Shown piece after piece: positions 1 through 6,288 of a stretch of DNA of 14,192 bases. The translations under genes were made by a program, and so were the position numbers. The stretch is from Bacteroidota bacterium (GTDB taxonomy: Bacteria; Bacteroidota; Bacteroidia; Bacteroidales; B18-G4). Every line of letters begins with the position of its first letter. Within the stretch, counting starts at the first letter, position 1. The stretch is taken from positions 1 to 14,192 of the forward strand of contig QMPN01000053.1 in assembly GCA_003648575.1 (NCBI GenBank), given 5' to 3'. The notes below the pieces were generated by a model, which did not search any database, had not been told where the DNA came from, and saw nothing but the letters and a program-made list of their open reading frames with translations.

Positions 1-194
1 ATGGCCAATCCATCACCTCCATTGTTCCCGAGCCCGCAGAATATCTTGATCCTGTCGGTACTTGCGAAATTCTTTGTCATCCATTTATAGCAGACCTTGG
101 CGGCCCGTTCCATCAGGTCGATGGAGTCGACGGGTTCATTCTTAATGGTATAGGCGTCTGCTTCCCTGACTTGTTCTATTGAGAGGATCTTCAT
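1..194 (-). CDS. nnr: NAD(P)HX epimerase domain (Nnr/YjeF N-terminal), 5' part only
   Basis: This is the beginning of a gene that runs off the left edge; 64 residues are visible. The product begins MKILSIEQVREADAYTIKNE and carries SIDLMERAA (about residues 24-32) and the glycine-rich GLGNNGGDGLA (about 54-64). Both are hallmarks of the YjeF N-terminal domain, which epimerises hydrated NAD(P)H (NAD(P)HX) during nicotinamide cofactor repair. In many bacteria this domain is fused to the ADP-dependent dehydratase; that part would lie outside the window, so single- or two-domain architecture cannot be decided. An in-frame ATG exists seven codons upstream at 215, but a -7 box ends two bases before it, so that ATG would lie at or upstream of the transcription start. 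The MKILS start at 194 is therefore preferred, and it also matches the usual N-terminus of the family. Confidence 0.85.
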   Translation of the reverse strand, partial: MKILSIEQVREADAYTIKNEPVDSIDLMERAAKVCYKWMTKNFASTDRIKIFCGLGNNGGDGLA

Positions 195-216
195 TGGCTT
201 GTTTCTAAATTCCATA

Positions 217-224
217 CAAATATA
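217..224 (-). promoter_or_regulatory. Bacteroidota-type -7 box for nnr
   Basis: On the minus strand this reads TATATTTG, a full match to the TAnnTTTG -7 element. It lies about 22 bases upstream of the ATG at 194. No convincing -33 TTTG is seen at the usual spacing. Its position argues against use of the upstream ATG at 215. Confidence 0.5.
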
Positions 225-255
225 TGGATAAAAAAGGGTGTATAGCCATTAAATG

Positions 256-326
256 CACCTCACCCCCTTAACCCCTTGGCCCCTTTTCCCCCACTCCTTG
301 AGGAGAGGGGGCCAGGGGGTGAGGTG
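256..326. repeat. Long GC-rich imperfect inverted repeat (hairpin)
   Basis: The outer arms are perfect: CACCTCACCCCCT at 256-268 pairs with AGGGGGTGAGGTG at 314-326. Further pairing is possible inside: GGCCCC at 278-283 with GGGGCC at 308-313, and CTCC at 294-297 with GGAG at 302-305. The C-rich strand on the left and G-rich strand on the right would fold into a hairpin of about 70 nt. It lies between the divergent nnr and rlmD genes, upstream of both, so it is not a terminator for either. Elements of this CCCCCTGGCCCCC type recur between genes in many Bacteroidota, which suggests a dispersed non-autonomous repeat; copy number cannot be judged from one window. Confidence 0.8.
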
Positions 327-353
327 GATGGTTGAGACCACCTAAATTAATAG

Positions 354-361
354 TACTTTTG
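354..361 (+). promoter_or_regulatory. Bacteroidota-type -7 box for rlmD
   Basis: TACTTTTG matches TAnnTTTG and lies 16 bases upstream of the rlmD ATG at 378. A TTG at 332-334, 19 bases upstream, is a partial -33 element. The predicted leader would be only about 10 nt. Confidence 0.55.
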
Positions 362-377
362 CAACAAAATTATACAG

Positions 378-1787
378 ATGGCCAGAAGCAGGAAACCATT
401 CCCCAAATACGAAAAAGTAGAGATCATTGATGCCGGGTCGGAGGGCAAGGCTGTAGCCAGGGTTGATAACATGGTGATATTTGTGCCATTTGTCGTTCCG
501 GGCGATGTCGTGGATATACAGGTTGTGCGAAAGAAAAAGAGCTTTTTTGAGGGGAGGGCCGTGAAATTTCATAAATATTCCGACAAGAGGGTAGAACCCA
601 AATGTGAACATTTCGGAACCTGTGGGGGTTGCCGCTGGCAGAATATGGAGTACACCGATCAGCTTTTTTATAAGCAGAAGCTGGTGGCCGACAATCTGCA
701 GAGGATTGGCGGGCTGGAGCTTCCGGACATCATGCCCATTATTGGCTCAGAAAAAAGTTATCACTACAGGAATAAACTGGAGTACACTTTTTCCAACCGA
801 AAATGGTTCATCGAGAAGCCGGATCCCGATAAACCGGAAGAAAGAAACAGGAACGGTCTGGGCTTTCACCTTCCGGGTATGTTCGACCGCATTCTTGACA
901 TCGACACCTGCTATCTGCAGCGTGATCCTTCCAATGGCATCCGCCTCGCGGCAAGAGACTTTGCCCTTGAAAATGAATATGAATTTTATGATGTGAAGAC
1001 CTGGGATGGATACCTGAGAAATCTTATCATCCGTTCCTCTTCAACGGGCGACCTGATGGTGATCATGGTTTTCAGGTATGTGGATCACATTAAGATGCCT
1101 GCCTTGATGGATCACCTGAGCGAGAAGTTTCCGGAGATCAGCTCAATGATGTATGTGATCAACGACAAACGCAATGATGATATCTCCGACCTGGAAGTAA
1201 AACATTATAAAGGTGATGCCTTTATAATGGAAGAAATGGATGGACTGAAATTTAAGATCGGGCCGAAATCCTTCTTCCAGACCAATCGCGACCAGGCTCT
1301 GAAACTTTATCATACTACCAGGGACTTTGCAGGATTGAAAGGCGATGAGGTTGTTTATGACCTTTATACCGGAACAGGAACCATCGCTGCTTTCGTGGCC
1401 CGCTCGGCAAAAAAGGTAGTGGGGATAGAATATATTCAAACAGCTATTGAGGATGCTAAAGAGAACTCCGGCTTAAACAATATAGATAATACCGTTTTCT
1501 ATGCCGGCGATATTGTAAGGGTGCTTAATGATGAATTCATTCAGGAAAATGGCAGCCCGGATGTGATCATCACCGACCCCCCGCGTGCGGGTATGCATGA
1601 TAGGGTTGTCAGGCAAATCCTCAAAATTGGCCCCGAAAAAGTCGTCTACGTCAGCTGTAACCCAGCCACACAGGCCCGCGATCTTGCTCTCATGATGGAT
1701 CAATACAAGATCGAAAATGTCCAACCCGTCGACATGTTCCCGCAAACGCATCATGTGGAGAACGTCGTATTGCTGATCAAACGATAG
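378..1787 (+). CDS. rlmD: 23S rRNA (uracil-5-)-methyltransferase, RlmD/RumA family
   Basis: A complete 469-residue protein of the TrmA/RumA family, which uses S-adenosylmethionine to make 5-methyluridine in RNA; RlmD acts on U1939 of 23S rRNA in E. coli. Residues 8-70 fit the RNA-binding TRAM beta-barrel. The 4Fe-4S cluster ligands appear as C76, C82 and C85 (CEHFGTCGGC), with C178 (DTCYL) as the likely fourth. The C-terminal methyltransferase domain shows FFQTN (299-303), the SAM loop YDLYTGTGT (327-335), DPPRAG (400-405), the catalytic cysteine C427 in VSCNPAT, and the general base E461 in HHVENVVLL. All active-site elements are present and the length is normal. RlmD, RlmC and bacteriophage-like paralogues share this fold, so the exact target uridine is inferred, not seen. 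The gene stands alone, with its own promoter, and converges on aroK. Confidence 0.93.
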   Translation: MARSRKPFPKYEKVEIIDAGSEGKAVARVDNMVIFVPFVVPGDVVDIQVVRKKKSFFEGRAVKFHKYSDKRVEPKCEHFGTCGGCRWQNMEYTDQLFYKQKLVADNLQRIGGLELPDIMPIIGSEKSYHYRNKLEYTFSNRKWFIEKPDPDKPEERNRNGLGFHLPGMFDRILDIDTCYLQRDPSNGIRLAARDFALENEYEFYDVKTWDGYLRNLIIRSSSTGDLMVIMVFRYVDHIKMPALMDHLSEKFPEISSMMYVINDKRNDDISDLEVKHYKGDAFIMEEMDGLKFKIGPKSFFQTNRDQALKLYHTTRDFAGLKGDEVVYDLYTGTGTIAAFVARSAKKVVGIEYIQTAIEDAKENSGLNNIDNTVFYAGDIVRVLNDEFIQENGSPDVIITDPPRAGMHDRVVRQILKIGPEKVVYVSCNPATQARDLALMMDQYKIENVQPVDMFPQTHHVENVVLLIKR

Positions 1788-1824
1788 GGAAATTCCAAAC
1801 ATTATCTCTTGTTACTTTCTTTTT

Positions 1825-1869
1825 GAAATCCGAAATCCGAAATCCGATATTCGAAATCCGATATCCGAA
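1825..1869. repeat. Heptameric tandem array, left arm of an inverted pair
   Basis: Six 7-bp units in register: GAAATCC three times, GATATTC, GAAATCC, GATATCC, then a partial GAA. Bases 1842-1864 are an exact reverse complement of 2307-2329 (23 bp). The array starts 37 bases after the rlmD stop codon and is followed by a T-run (1870-1875), so transcript ends of rlmD may fall here, although the local stem (ATTCG at 1849-1853 with CGAAT at 1866-1870) is weak. Confidence 0.85.
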
Positions 1870-1918
1870 TTTTTTGATTTTTAGGTGCGACATTTTTGCA
1901 TTTTGGGTATTAATATGT

Positions 1919-2289
1919 ATGAGGAAAGAACTAGAGGAAAGATTAATTCGCTTTGCAAGCGATATTTTGTCACTTAAGCGATACATTAAATCAACTTTTG
2001 AGGGTGACCATCTGGCTAAGCAATTTGTAAGATCAGGAACAAGCGTAGCCTTAAATTTTGGAGAAGTTCAGGGAGCTGAAACGTCTAAAGATTTTATACA
2101 TAAGCAAGCATTGTCTTAAAAGAATTAAGGGAAACCTGGATTAATCTCAGAATAATTGAAATGAATGGATTATGTAACAATCAAGCGTTACTGTCAAAAG
2201 CCCTGGATGAGAATGATCAGCTTATTCGAATATTTACGCGCTCGATACAAACCTCAAAAAGAAACCAAAATAAAATAAATTCAAAATAG
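1919..2289 (+). pseudogene. Four-helix-bundle protein (23S rRNA intervening-sequence protein family), frameshifted
   Basis: The first frame starts at ATG 1919 (MRKELEERLIRFASDILSL) and contains the family signature FVRSGTSVALNFGEVQGAE followed by SKDFIHK, then stops at TAA 2117-2119. The rest of the protein continues in another frame from about 2107: SIVLKELRETWINLRIIE, then a helix ending LIRIFTRSIQTSKRN and a TAG at 2287-2289. Restoring one base near 2105-2109 (an A in the AAGCAAGC stretch) gives a continuous protein of about 123 residues, the usual length for this family. The family is small, all-helical and often pentameric; members were first found inside 23S rRNA intervening sequences, and function is unknown. 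Here the gene lies outside rRNA, boxed by inverted heptamer arrays. The frameshift could be real decay or a sequence error; there is no homopolymer to favour an error. Extending the frame upstream to 1823 would translate the repeat array and is not believed. Confidence 0.8.
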
Positions 2290-2301
2290 AATCCAGATAG
2301 C

Positions 2302-2340
2302 TTCGAATATCGGATTTCGAATATCGGATATCGCATATCA
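2302..2340. repeat. Heptameric tandem array, right arm of an inverted pair
   Basis: Read on the minus strand, this is GATATCC, GATATTC, GAAATCC, GATATTC and a partial GAA, with a degenerate unit (GATATGC) at the outer edge. It shares 23 bp exactly, inverted, with the left array. Its outer end reaches the aroK stop codon (2338-2340), so the repeat unit fills the intergenic space up to the last codon of aroK. Confidence 0.85.
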
Positions 2341-2844
2341 AAAGCTTTCAATAATCTCTACAAGCTCCTCCAGGTCAAGATCTTCACCTTTCACAGTATG
2401 CTTTGCCCGACTATAAAAGAGTTCCCTTTCTGAAAGTTGGTCTTCAACAAACCCCAGCATATCTTCATTCTGTATATCACGCACAACGGGACGCAGGCGC
2501 CTGGCATGGTTCAGCCGGTGAGCAAGGGATTTTGGAGTCATTTTAATGTAAACCGTAGTGCCTTCACTGTTCATGAGCAACATATTCCTGTCGGAGCATG
2601 CCGTGCCTCCACCGGTCGAGATCACGGCAGTATCGTGCTCAAGTATGATCTCCTTAAGGCATTGATTTTCGAATTCCCGAAAACGTTCTTCACCAAAATG
2701 TTCGAAAAAGCGTGGAATGCTGTATCTGTATTTGGCCTCGAAGGCATCATCAAGGTCTACAAAAGGGATGCTCAACTTGTTGGCGAGTCGTTTGCCAACA
2801 GTTGATTTGCCTGCTCCCATATACCCAATAATAAATATCCGCAT
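2338..2844 (-). CDS. aroK: Shikimate kinase
   Basis: Phosphorylates shikimate at O3 with ATP, the fifth step of chorismate synthesis, in the cytoplasm. Numbering from the preferred start MRIFIIGYMGAGKST, the P-loop GYMGAGKST is at 7-15. The substrate-binding aspartates lie in DLDD (30-33), with R54/R56 in EERFREFE, the glycine triplet GGG at 78-80, and the lid arginine R118 in LRPVV. A second arginine is present in SERELFYSRA. The family length is about 170 residues, and this product has 168. An in-frame ATG at 2862 would add MVIYRG, and a weak -7-like TATATTTA sits directly before it; the shorter start is preferred because the family usually begins just before the beta strand of the P-loop. 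It is the last gene of the minus-strand run, 66 bases after tktC. Transketolase makes the erythrose-4-phosphate that feeds this pathway, so the grouping makes metabolic sense. Confidence 0.92.
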   Translation of the reverse strand: MRIFIIGYMGAGKSTVGKRLANKLSIPFVDLDDAFEAKYRYSIPRFFEHFGEERFREFENQCLKEIILEHDTAVISTGGGTACSDRNMLLMNSEGTTVYIKMTPKSLAHRLNHARRLRPVVRDIQNEDMLGFVEDQLSERELFYSRAKHTVKGEDLDLEELVEIIESF

Positions 2845-2910
2845 TCCCCGGTAAATTACCATATAAATATAAGAAAAAGAATGGATTTTTCAAAGGCCGG
2901 AGCCGAATCC

Positions 2911-3864
2911 TTACTTGCGATTCATTGCGCGGATGGCTGCCGCCACAATATCAGGAATATCGAGGCCATATTTGGCCAGCAGCTCAAGTGGCTTACCACT
3001 TTGCCCGAAACTGTCATTCACGGCGATCATCTCTACGGGAGCCGGGTTTTTCCTGGCAAGGCATTGTGTGATGCTGTCGCCAAGACCGCCAAAAATGGAG
3101 TGCTCCTCAGCCGTAACAGCACATGCTGTCTTCTCAATGGAGGCTATCACAGCCTCTTCGTCAAGTGGTTTGATAGTAGCAATGTCGATGACCTCTGCGC
3201 TTACACCTTGTTGTGCCAGTTCATCGGCAGCCTTGAGGGCGGTCCAAACAAGATGCCCGGTGGCAAAGATGCTGATATCATGGCCTTCTCTCATTGAGAT
3301 GGCTTTTCCAATTTCAAATTTCTGATCTGCTGCTGTGAAATTGGGCCATGAGGGCCTGCCAAAGCGCAGGTATACCGGACCGTCATGATCAGCGATGGCG
3401 ATGGTAGCTGCTTTTGTCTGGTTAAAATCACAGGGGTTGATCACCACCATGTTCGGGAGCATCTTCATCAAACCGATGTCTTCGAGGATTTGATGCGAAG
3501 CACCATCTTCTCCCAGGGTCAGGCCTGCATGTGAAGCGCAGATCTTTACATTTTTACCGGAATAGGCGATAGATTGCCGGATCTGATCGTACACCCTTCC
3601 TGTCGAGAAATTGGCAAAAGTGCCGGTGAACGGGATCTTGCCACCGATGGTGAGTCCTGCAGCCATTCCCATCATATTGGCTTCTGCGATCCCGGCCTGG
3701 AAAAACCTGTCGGGATAAGCCTTGGCAAAGTCACCCATCTTCAGGGAGCCGGTAAGGTCGGCGCAGAGCGCAACAACATCAGGATTTTTATGTCCCAGTT
3801 CAAGTAAGGCTTCTCCGAATCCGTCACGCGTAGATTTTTTTTCAACAGTGTTTGTAAGGGCCAT
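2911..3864 (-). CDS. Transketolase, C-terminal subunit
   Basis: A 317-residue protein equivalent to the second half of a full transketolase. It has the pyrimidine-binding domain (about 10-175) and the C-terminal domain (about 188-317). The catalytic glutamate that activates thiamine diphosphate is E61 in GIAEANM. The FTGTFANF segment (79-86), HAGLTLGEDGASHQ (112-125) and VYLRFGRP (164-171) match the family. With the partner encoded at 5278-6123 it should form the active enzyme, which transfers two-carbon ketol units between sugar phosphates in the non-oxidative pentose phosphate pathway. Split transketolases are common in Bacteroidota, archaea and some Firmicutes. The two halves are normally neighbours; here a VWA gene lies between them. 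The start is 11 bases after the VWA stop codon, consistent with one transcript. A 1-deoxyxylulose-5-phosphate synthase assignment is less likely given the length and the split. Confidence 0.92.
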   Translation of the reverse strand: MALTNTVEKKSTRDGFGEALLELGHKNPDVVALCADLTGSLKMGDFAKAYPDRFFQAGIAEANMMGMAAGLTIGGKIPFTGTFANFSTGRVYDQIRQSIAYSGKNVKICASHAGLTLGEDGASHQILEDIGLMKMLPNMVVINPCDFNQTKAATIAIADHDGPVYLRFGRPSWPNFTAADQKFEIGKAISMREGHDISIFATGHLVWTALKAADELAQQGVSAEVIDIATIKPLDEEAVIASIEKTACAVTAEEHSIFGGLGDSITQCLARKNPAPVEMIAVNDSFGQSGKPLELLAKYGLDIPDIVAAAIRAMNRK

Positions 3865-3875
3865 AAGATCGTCTG

Positions 3876-5273
3876 CTATTTGTAAATTTTAACATGGGTT
3901 GTCTTTCCTGATGTGACCCTGAATCGTTTTTCAATGGTAAACATTGCCCTGTTGGTGTAGCGGGGCCTGAACACCACCCGGTACCTCCCGGGCTGTAGAA
4001 TCAGCGATTCCTGAACGGGGTTCTCCCTGAAATTATAAACCCACACCAGCTCGTTGTCGCGCTCAACATAGAGGCTTCCATAGCCCTGTGCCGTTTTTTG
4101 TATCACCGCAATACCGGGAACCGGGATCTCAACAGTTGTGGTTGTGCTCTGGGCTACATTGATGTCGTCGATGTATATCCTTGGCAAACAAAGGATCTCC
4201 AGGCTGTAATCACCAGTGATGTATTTTTCTGTCTGGCCAAACTGCTGCACGTTTATAGTTTCCATGCTGCCTTCCTGCCTGACAATGGCCTGAAGGTTCC
4301 GGCTCGACAATGTCGTTCCTTCCATCTTCAGCCGCAGCTGACCCTGAGGGGTGTTGACAGGGATGATGGTATGTTGTCCGGGGGTGATCTTGATGCTGTC
4401 GGCACGAGCAGGAGGGAGGGTGTGCACAACAATGTCGTATGTGATCAGTGGATCGATGAGCAGCGTATCAGGTAATCCTTTAGAGTTAAGAGTCTGGATG
4501 AAATTATATACCACCTTGCCGGAAACATGGTCGTAAAAAGTCATATTGACATTGATTTCCGATGGCTTGTTATACTCGTCGAGAAGGTTGACCTGAGCGG
4601 TAGTGGAATTCAGCGCTTGAGAGATGACCAGGTCAAGGGCTTTGCTGAACTGCTCCTCACTGGATGCATCGAAATAGACCCCGACACAATCAAAGGCCTC
4701 TCTGAAATTCCTGCCTATTCCAATTACGAAGGGTTTCAGTGCAACACCTTGTTTTTGTAATGCCGCGGATACAGCGCAAGGATCTCCGCCGCATTCTTCC
4801 AGTCCATCAGTGATCAGGATAATAATGTTACGGCAATCATCACAATTAGGGAAATCTCCTGCAGCCTGCTCCAGGGCAGCGGCAATAGGGGTTGTTCCTT
4901 TGGGCTTCACATAGCGCAACTGGTTCTTGATCCGCATAGCATTGCCATCGGCAAAAGGCACTACCAGCCTGGTATCATTACAGTCCTGTGGAGGATAGGT
5001 CTTCTGGTGCCCATATACACGCAGAGCCAGCTGGATGTTGTCAACATCCTTCAGGCTATCGAGTAGATTCGAAAGCAGGTCTTGAGCGATATTCATCTTA
5101 ATATCACTTTGCCAGCGGCCAATCATGCTCTGCGATCCATCCAATACAAAGAGGATGCGTGTGAGTGGAGGAGGCTTTTCCTCATCTTGCAGATAGTTGT
5201 TCTGAGCAAAACTGGCTGAAAAAGTGAATATCAGCAGTAATGCGAGAATATATTTAAGTGTAGAGGTAAACAT
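3876..5273 (-). CDS. Secreted von Willebrand factor type A domain protein
   Basis: A 465-residue protein of unknown specific role. The N-terminus MFTSTLKYILALLLIFTFSASFAQ is a clear signal peptide, probably cut near residue 23, so the protein is exported. The VWA domain (about 38-220) has an intact metal-ion-dependent adhesion site: D45, S47 and S49 in FVLDGSQSM, T127/T128 in KGTTPIAAAL, and D156 in ITDGLEE. Six cysteines (98, 144, 147, 161, 166, 196) within this domain could form disulfides after export. The remaining 240 residues look like repeated small beta domains (for example TPGQHTIIPVNTPQGQLRLK and QPGRYRVVFRPRY); no enzyme motif or membrane anchor was recognised. Upstream in-frame ATGs reach 5351 but would overlap tktN by more than 70 bases and put 26 residues before the signal peptide. 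The chosen ATG lies 4 bases after the tktN stop, so translational coupling is likely. Its presence inside a central-metabolism operon is unexplained. Confidence 0.88.
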   Translation of the reverse strand: MFTSTLKYILALLLIFTFSASFAQNNYLQDEEKPPPLTRILFVLDGSQSMIGRWQSDIKMNIAQDLLSNLLDSLKDVDNIQLALRVYGHQKTYPPQDCNDTRLVVPFADGNAMRIKNQLRYVKPKGTTPIAAALEQAAGDFPNCDDCRNIIILITDGLEECGGDPCAVSAALQKQGVALKPFVIGIGRNFREAFDCVGVYFDASSEEQFSKALDLVISQALNSTTAQVNLLDEYNKPSEINVNMTFYDHVSGKVVYNFIQTLNSKGLPDTLLIDPLITYDIVVHTLPPARADSIKITPGQHTIIPVNTPQGQLRLKMEGTTLSSRNLQAIVRQEGSMETINVQQFGQTEKYITGDYSLEILCLPRIYIDDINVAQSTTTTVEIPVPGIAVIQKTAQGYGSLYVERDNELVWVYNFRENPVQESLILQPGRYRVVFRPRYTNRAMFTIEKRFRVTSGKTTHVKIYK

Positions 5274-5277
5274 CAAT

Positions 5278-6123
5278 TTAATAATCGCCAAGCGTTTCTT
5301 CCAGCTGTTCCAATGCCCTGGCTGTTTGTTCGTCATTTGGTGCAACACCATGCCATTTGTGGGTCCCCATCATATAATCAACACCATATCCCATCTCAGT
5401 ATGCAACAAAATAACGATAGGAATACCTTTATCAGTATGTGAGATAGCCTCCTTTAGTGTGATAAGGATATCTTCCATATCATTGCCTTTGGCTTCCAGT
5501 ACTTTCCATCCGAATGCTTCCCATTTTAATTTCAGATCGCCCATGCCCAGGACTTCATCCAGGGATCCGTCGATCTGCTTTCCGTTGTAATCCACTGCTG
5601 CAATGAGCCTGTCTACTTTATTGGCGGCAGCATACATCGCGGCCTCCCATACCTGCCCCTCCTGCAGTTCCCCGTCACCCATCAGGCAAAATATCTTTCC
5701 GGGATCGCTGTTCAATTTCTTTGATAAAGCTGCTCCAATAGCAACAGATAGTCCCTGGCCTAGAGAGCCTGTAGACACCCTGATCCCGGGCAAGCCCTTA
5801 TCGGTGCTGGGATGTCCCTGCAGTCGTGAACCCATCTGCCGGAAGCTGGCCAGTTCATCTACCGGGAAATAACCTGAGCGAGCAAGTACGCTATAAAGTG
5901 CCGGTGAAATGTGACCGTTAGAAAGTACAAAAATATCCTGACCCGGAGCATCCATTTCGAAGTTTTTCGGGTCATGCTCCATTACCCCATTATATAGGGC
6001 TACAAGATAATCACAGCCACCCAGAGAACCCCCGGGATGACCGGAAGAAGCTCCATTTACCATACGTATGATATCTCTTCTGACTTGTGTTGAAATTTTT
6101 TGAAGCTGTCTGGGGTCGGGCAT
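5278..6123 (-). CDS. Transketolase, N-terminal subunit
   Basis: A 281-residue protein corresponding to the thiamine-diphosphate pyrophosphate-binding half of transketolase. It shows SGHPGG (27-32), SNGH (68-71), GHPS (103-106) and STGSLGQGL (117-125). The metal/diphosphate motif GDGELQEGQVWEA is at 149-161, with N180 in VDYNGKQIDG, and KWHG is at 256-259. These histidines and the GDG...N motif are the expected cofactor and phosphate ligands. It needs the C-terminal subunit (2911-3864) to complete the active site at the dimer interface. The first gene of the minus-strand run, it is preceded by a -7 box at 6147-6140. The start ATG 6123 gives MPDPRQLQKISTQVRRDIIRM, the expected first helix, and there is no better alternative. 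Confidence 0.93.
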   Translation of the reverse strand: MPDPRQLQKISTQVRRDIIRMVNGASSGHPGGSLGGCDYLVALYNGVMEHDPKNFEMDAPGQDIFVLSNGHISPALYSVLARSGYFPVDELASFRQMGSRLQGHPSTDKGLPGIRVSTGSLGQGLSVAIGAALSKKLNSDPGKIFCLMGDGELQEGQVWEAAMYAAANKVDRLIAAVDYNGKQIDGSLDEVLGMGDLKLKWEAFGWKVLEAKGNDMEDILITLKEAISHTDKGIPIVILLHTEMGYGVDYMMGTHKWHGVAPNDEQTARALEQLEETLGDY

Positions 6124-6139
6124 GGGTTTTTTGTTTGTT

Positions 6140-6147
6140 CAAAACTA
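6140..6147 (-). promoter_or_regulatory. Bacteroidota-type -7 box for the transketolase operon
   Basis: On the minus strand this reads TAGTTTTG, matching TAnnTTTG, 16 bases before the tktN ATG at 6123. The same 16-base spacing is seen upstream of rlmD. No clear -33 element. Confidence 0.5.
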
Positions 6148-6193
6148 AGGTAATTATCAAAATTACGCCATAAGAATTATTTTTATTTCTTAA

Positions 6194-6210
6194 CAACTTA
6201 TTAAAAGTTG
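6194..6210. promoter_or_regulatory. Short palindrome in the divergent intergenic region
   Basis: CAACTT (6194-6199) and AAGTTG (6205-6210) are perfect 6-bp inverted arms around 5 bases. It lies upstream of the tktN -7 box and upstream of the GH3 gene. It could be a dimeric regulator site; no regulator is identified. Confidence 0.3.
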
Positions 6211-6224
6211 CCCTGACAGCTCTC

Positions 6225-6240
6225 CCTGAAATATATCAGG
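6225..6240. promoter_or_regulatory. Short palindrome in the divergent intergenic region
   Basis: CCTGA (6225-6229) and TCAGG (6236-6240) are inverted arms around 6 bases, followed by a short T-run. Terminator-like in form, but no gene ends nearby on either strand, so an operator is the better guess. Confidence 0.3.
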
Positions 6241-6262
6241 TGTTTTTCCTTAATATATTTCC

Positions 6263-6270
6263 TATTTTTA
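6263..6270 (+). promoter_or_regulatory. Possible -7 box for the GH3/serine hydrolase gene
   Basis: TATTTTTA differs from TAnnTTTG only in the last base and lies 18 bases before ATG 6289. The same CCTATTTTTA string occurs before the SDR gene at 10787-10796. A T-rich stretch at 6242-6246 is at a plausible -33 distance. Confidence 0.35.
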
Positions 6271-6288
6271 CACACCAAACTTATACGA

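Noticed and set aside
604..996. 130-codon plus-strand frame inside rlmD
   Set aside because: It is a frame shadow of rlmD, with no start context or domain.
1823..1918. Upstream extension of the four-helix-bundle frame to an ATG at 1823
   Set aside because: The extra 32 residues are the translated heptamer array plus AT-rich spacer; the family starts at about MRKELEERL.
2881..3297. Open frame of 138 codons on the plus strand opposite the transketolase C-terminal gene
   Set aside because: It is antisense to a fully conserved gene and has no recognisable domain; it mirrors the codon pattern of tktC.
5274..5351. N-terminal extension of the VWA protein to an ATG at 5351
   Set aside because: It overlaps the 3' end of tktN by more than 70 bases and places 26 residues, including basic ones, before a standard signal peptide; the ATG at 5273 fits much better.
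6225..6246. Rho-independent terminator (CCTGA/TCAGG stem and T-run)
   Set aside because: Both flanking genes begin, not end, at this intergenic region, and the stem is only 5 bp.
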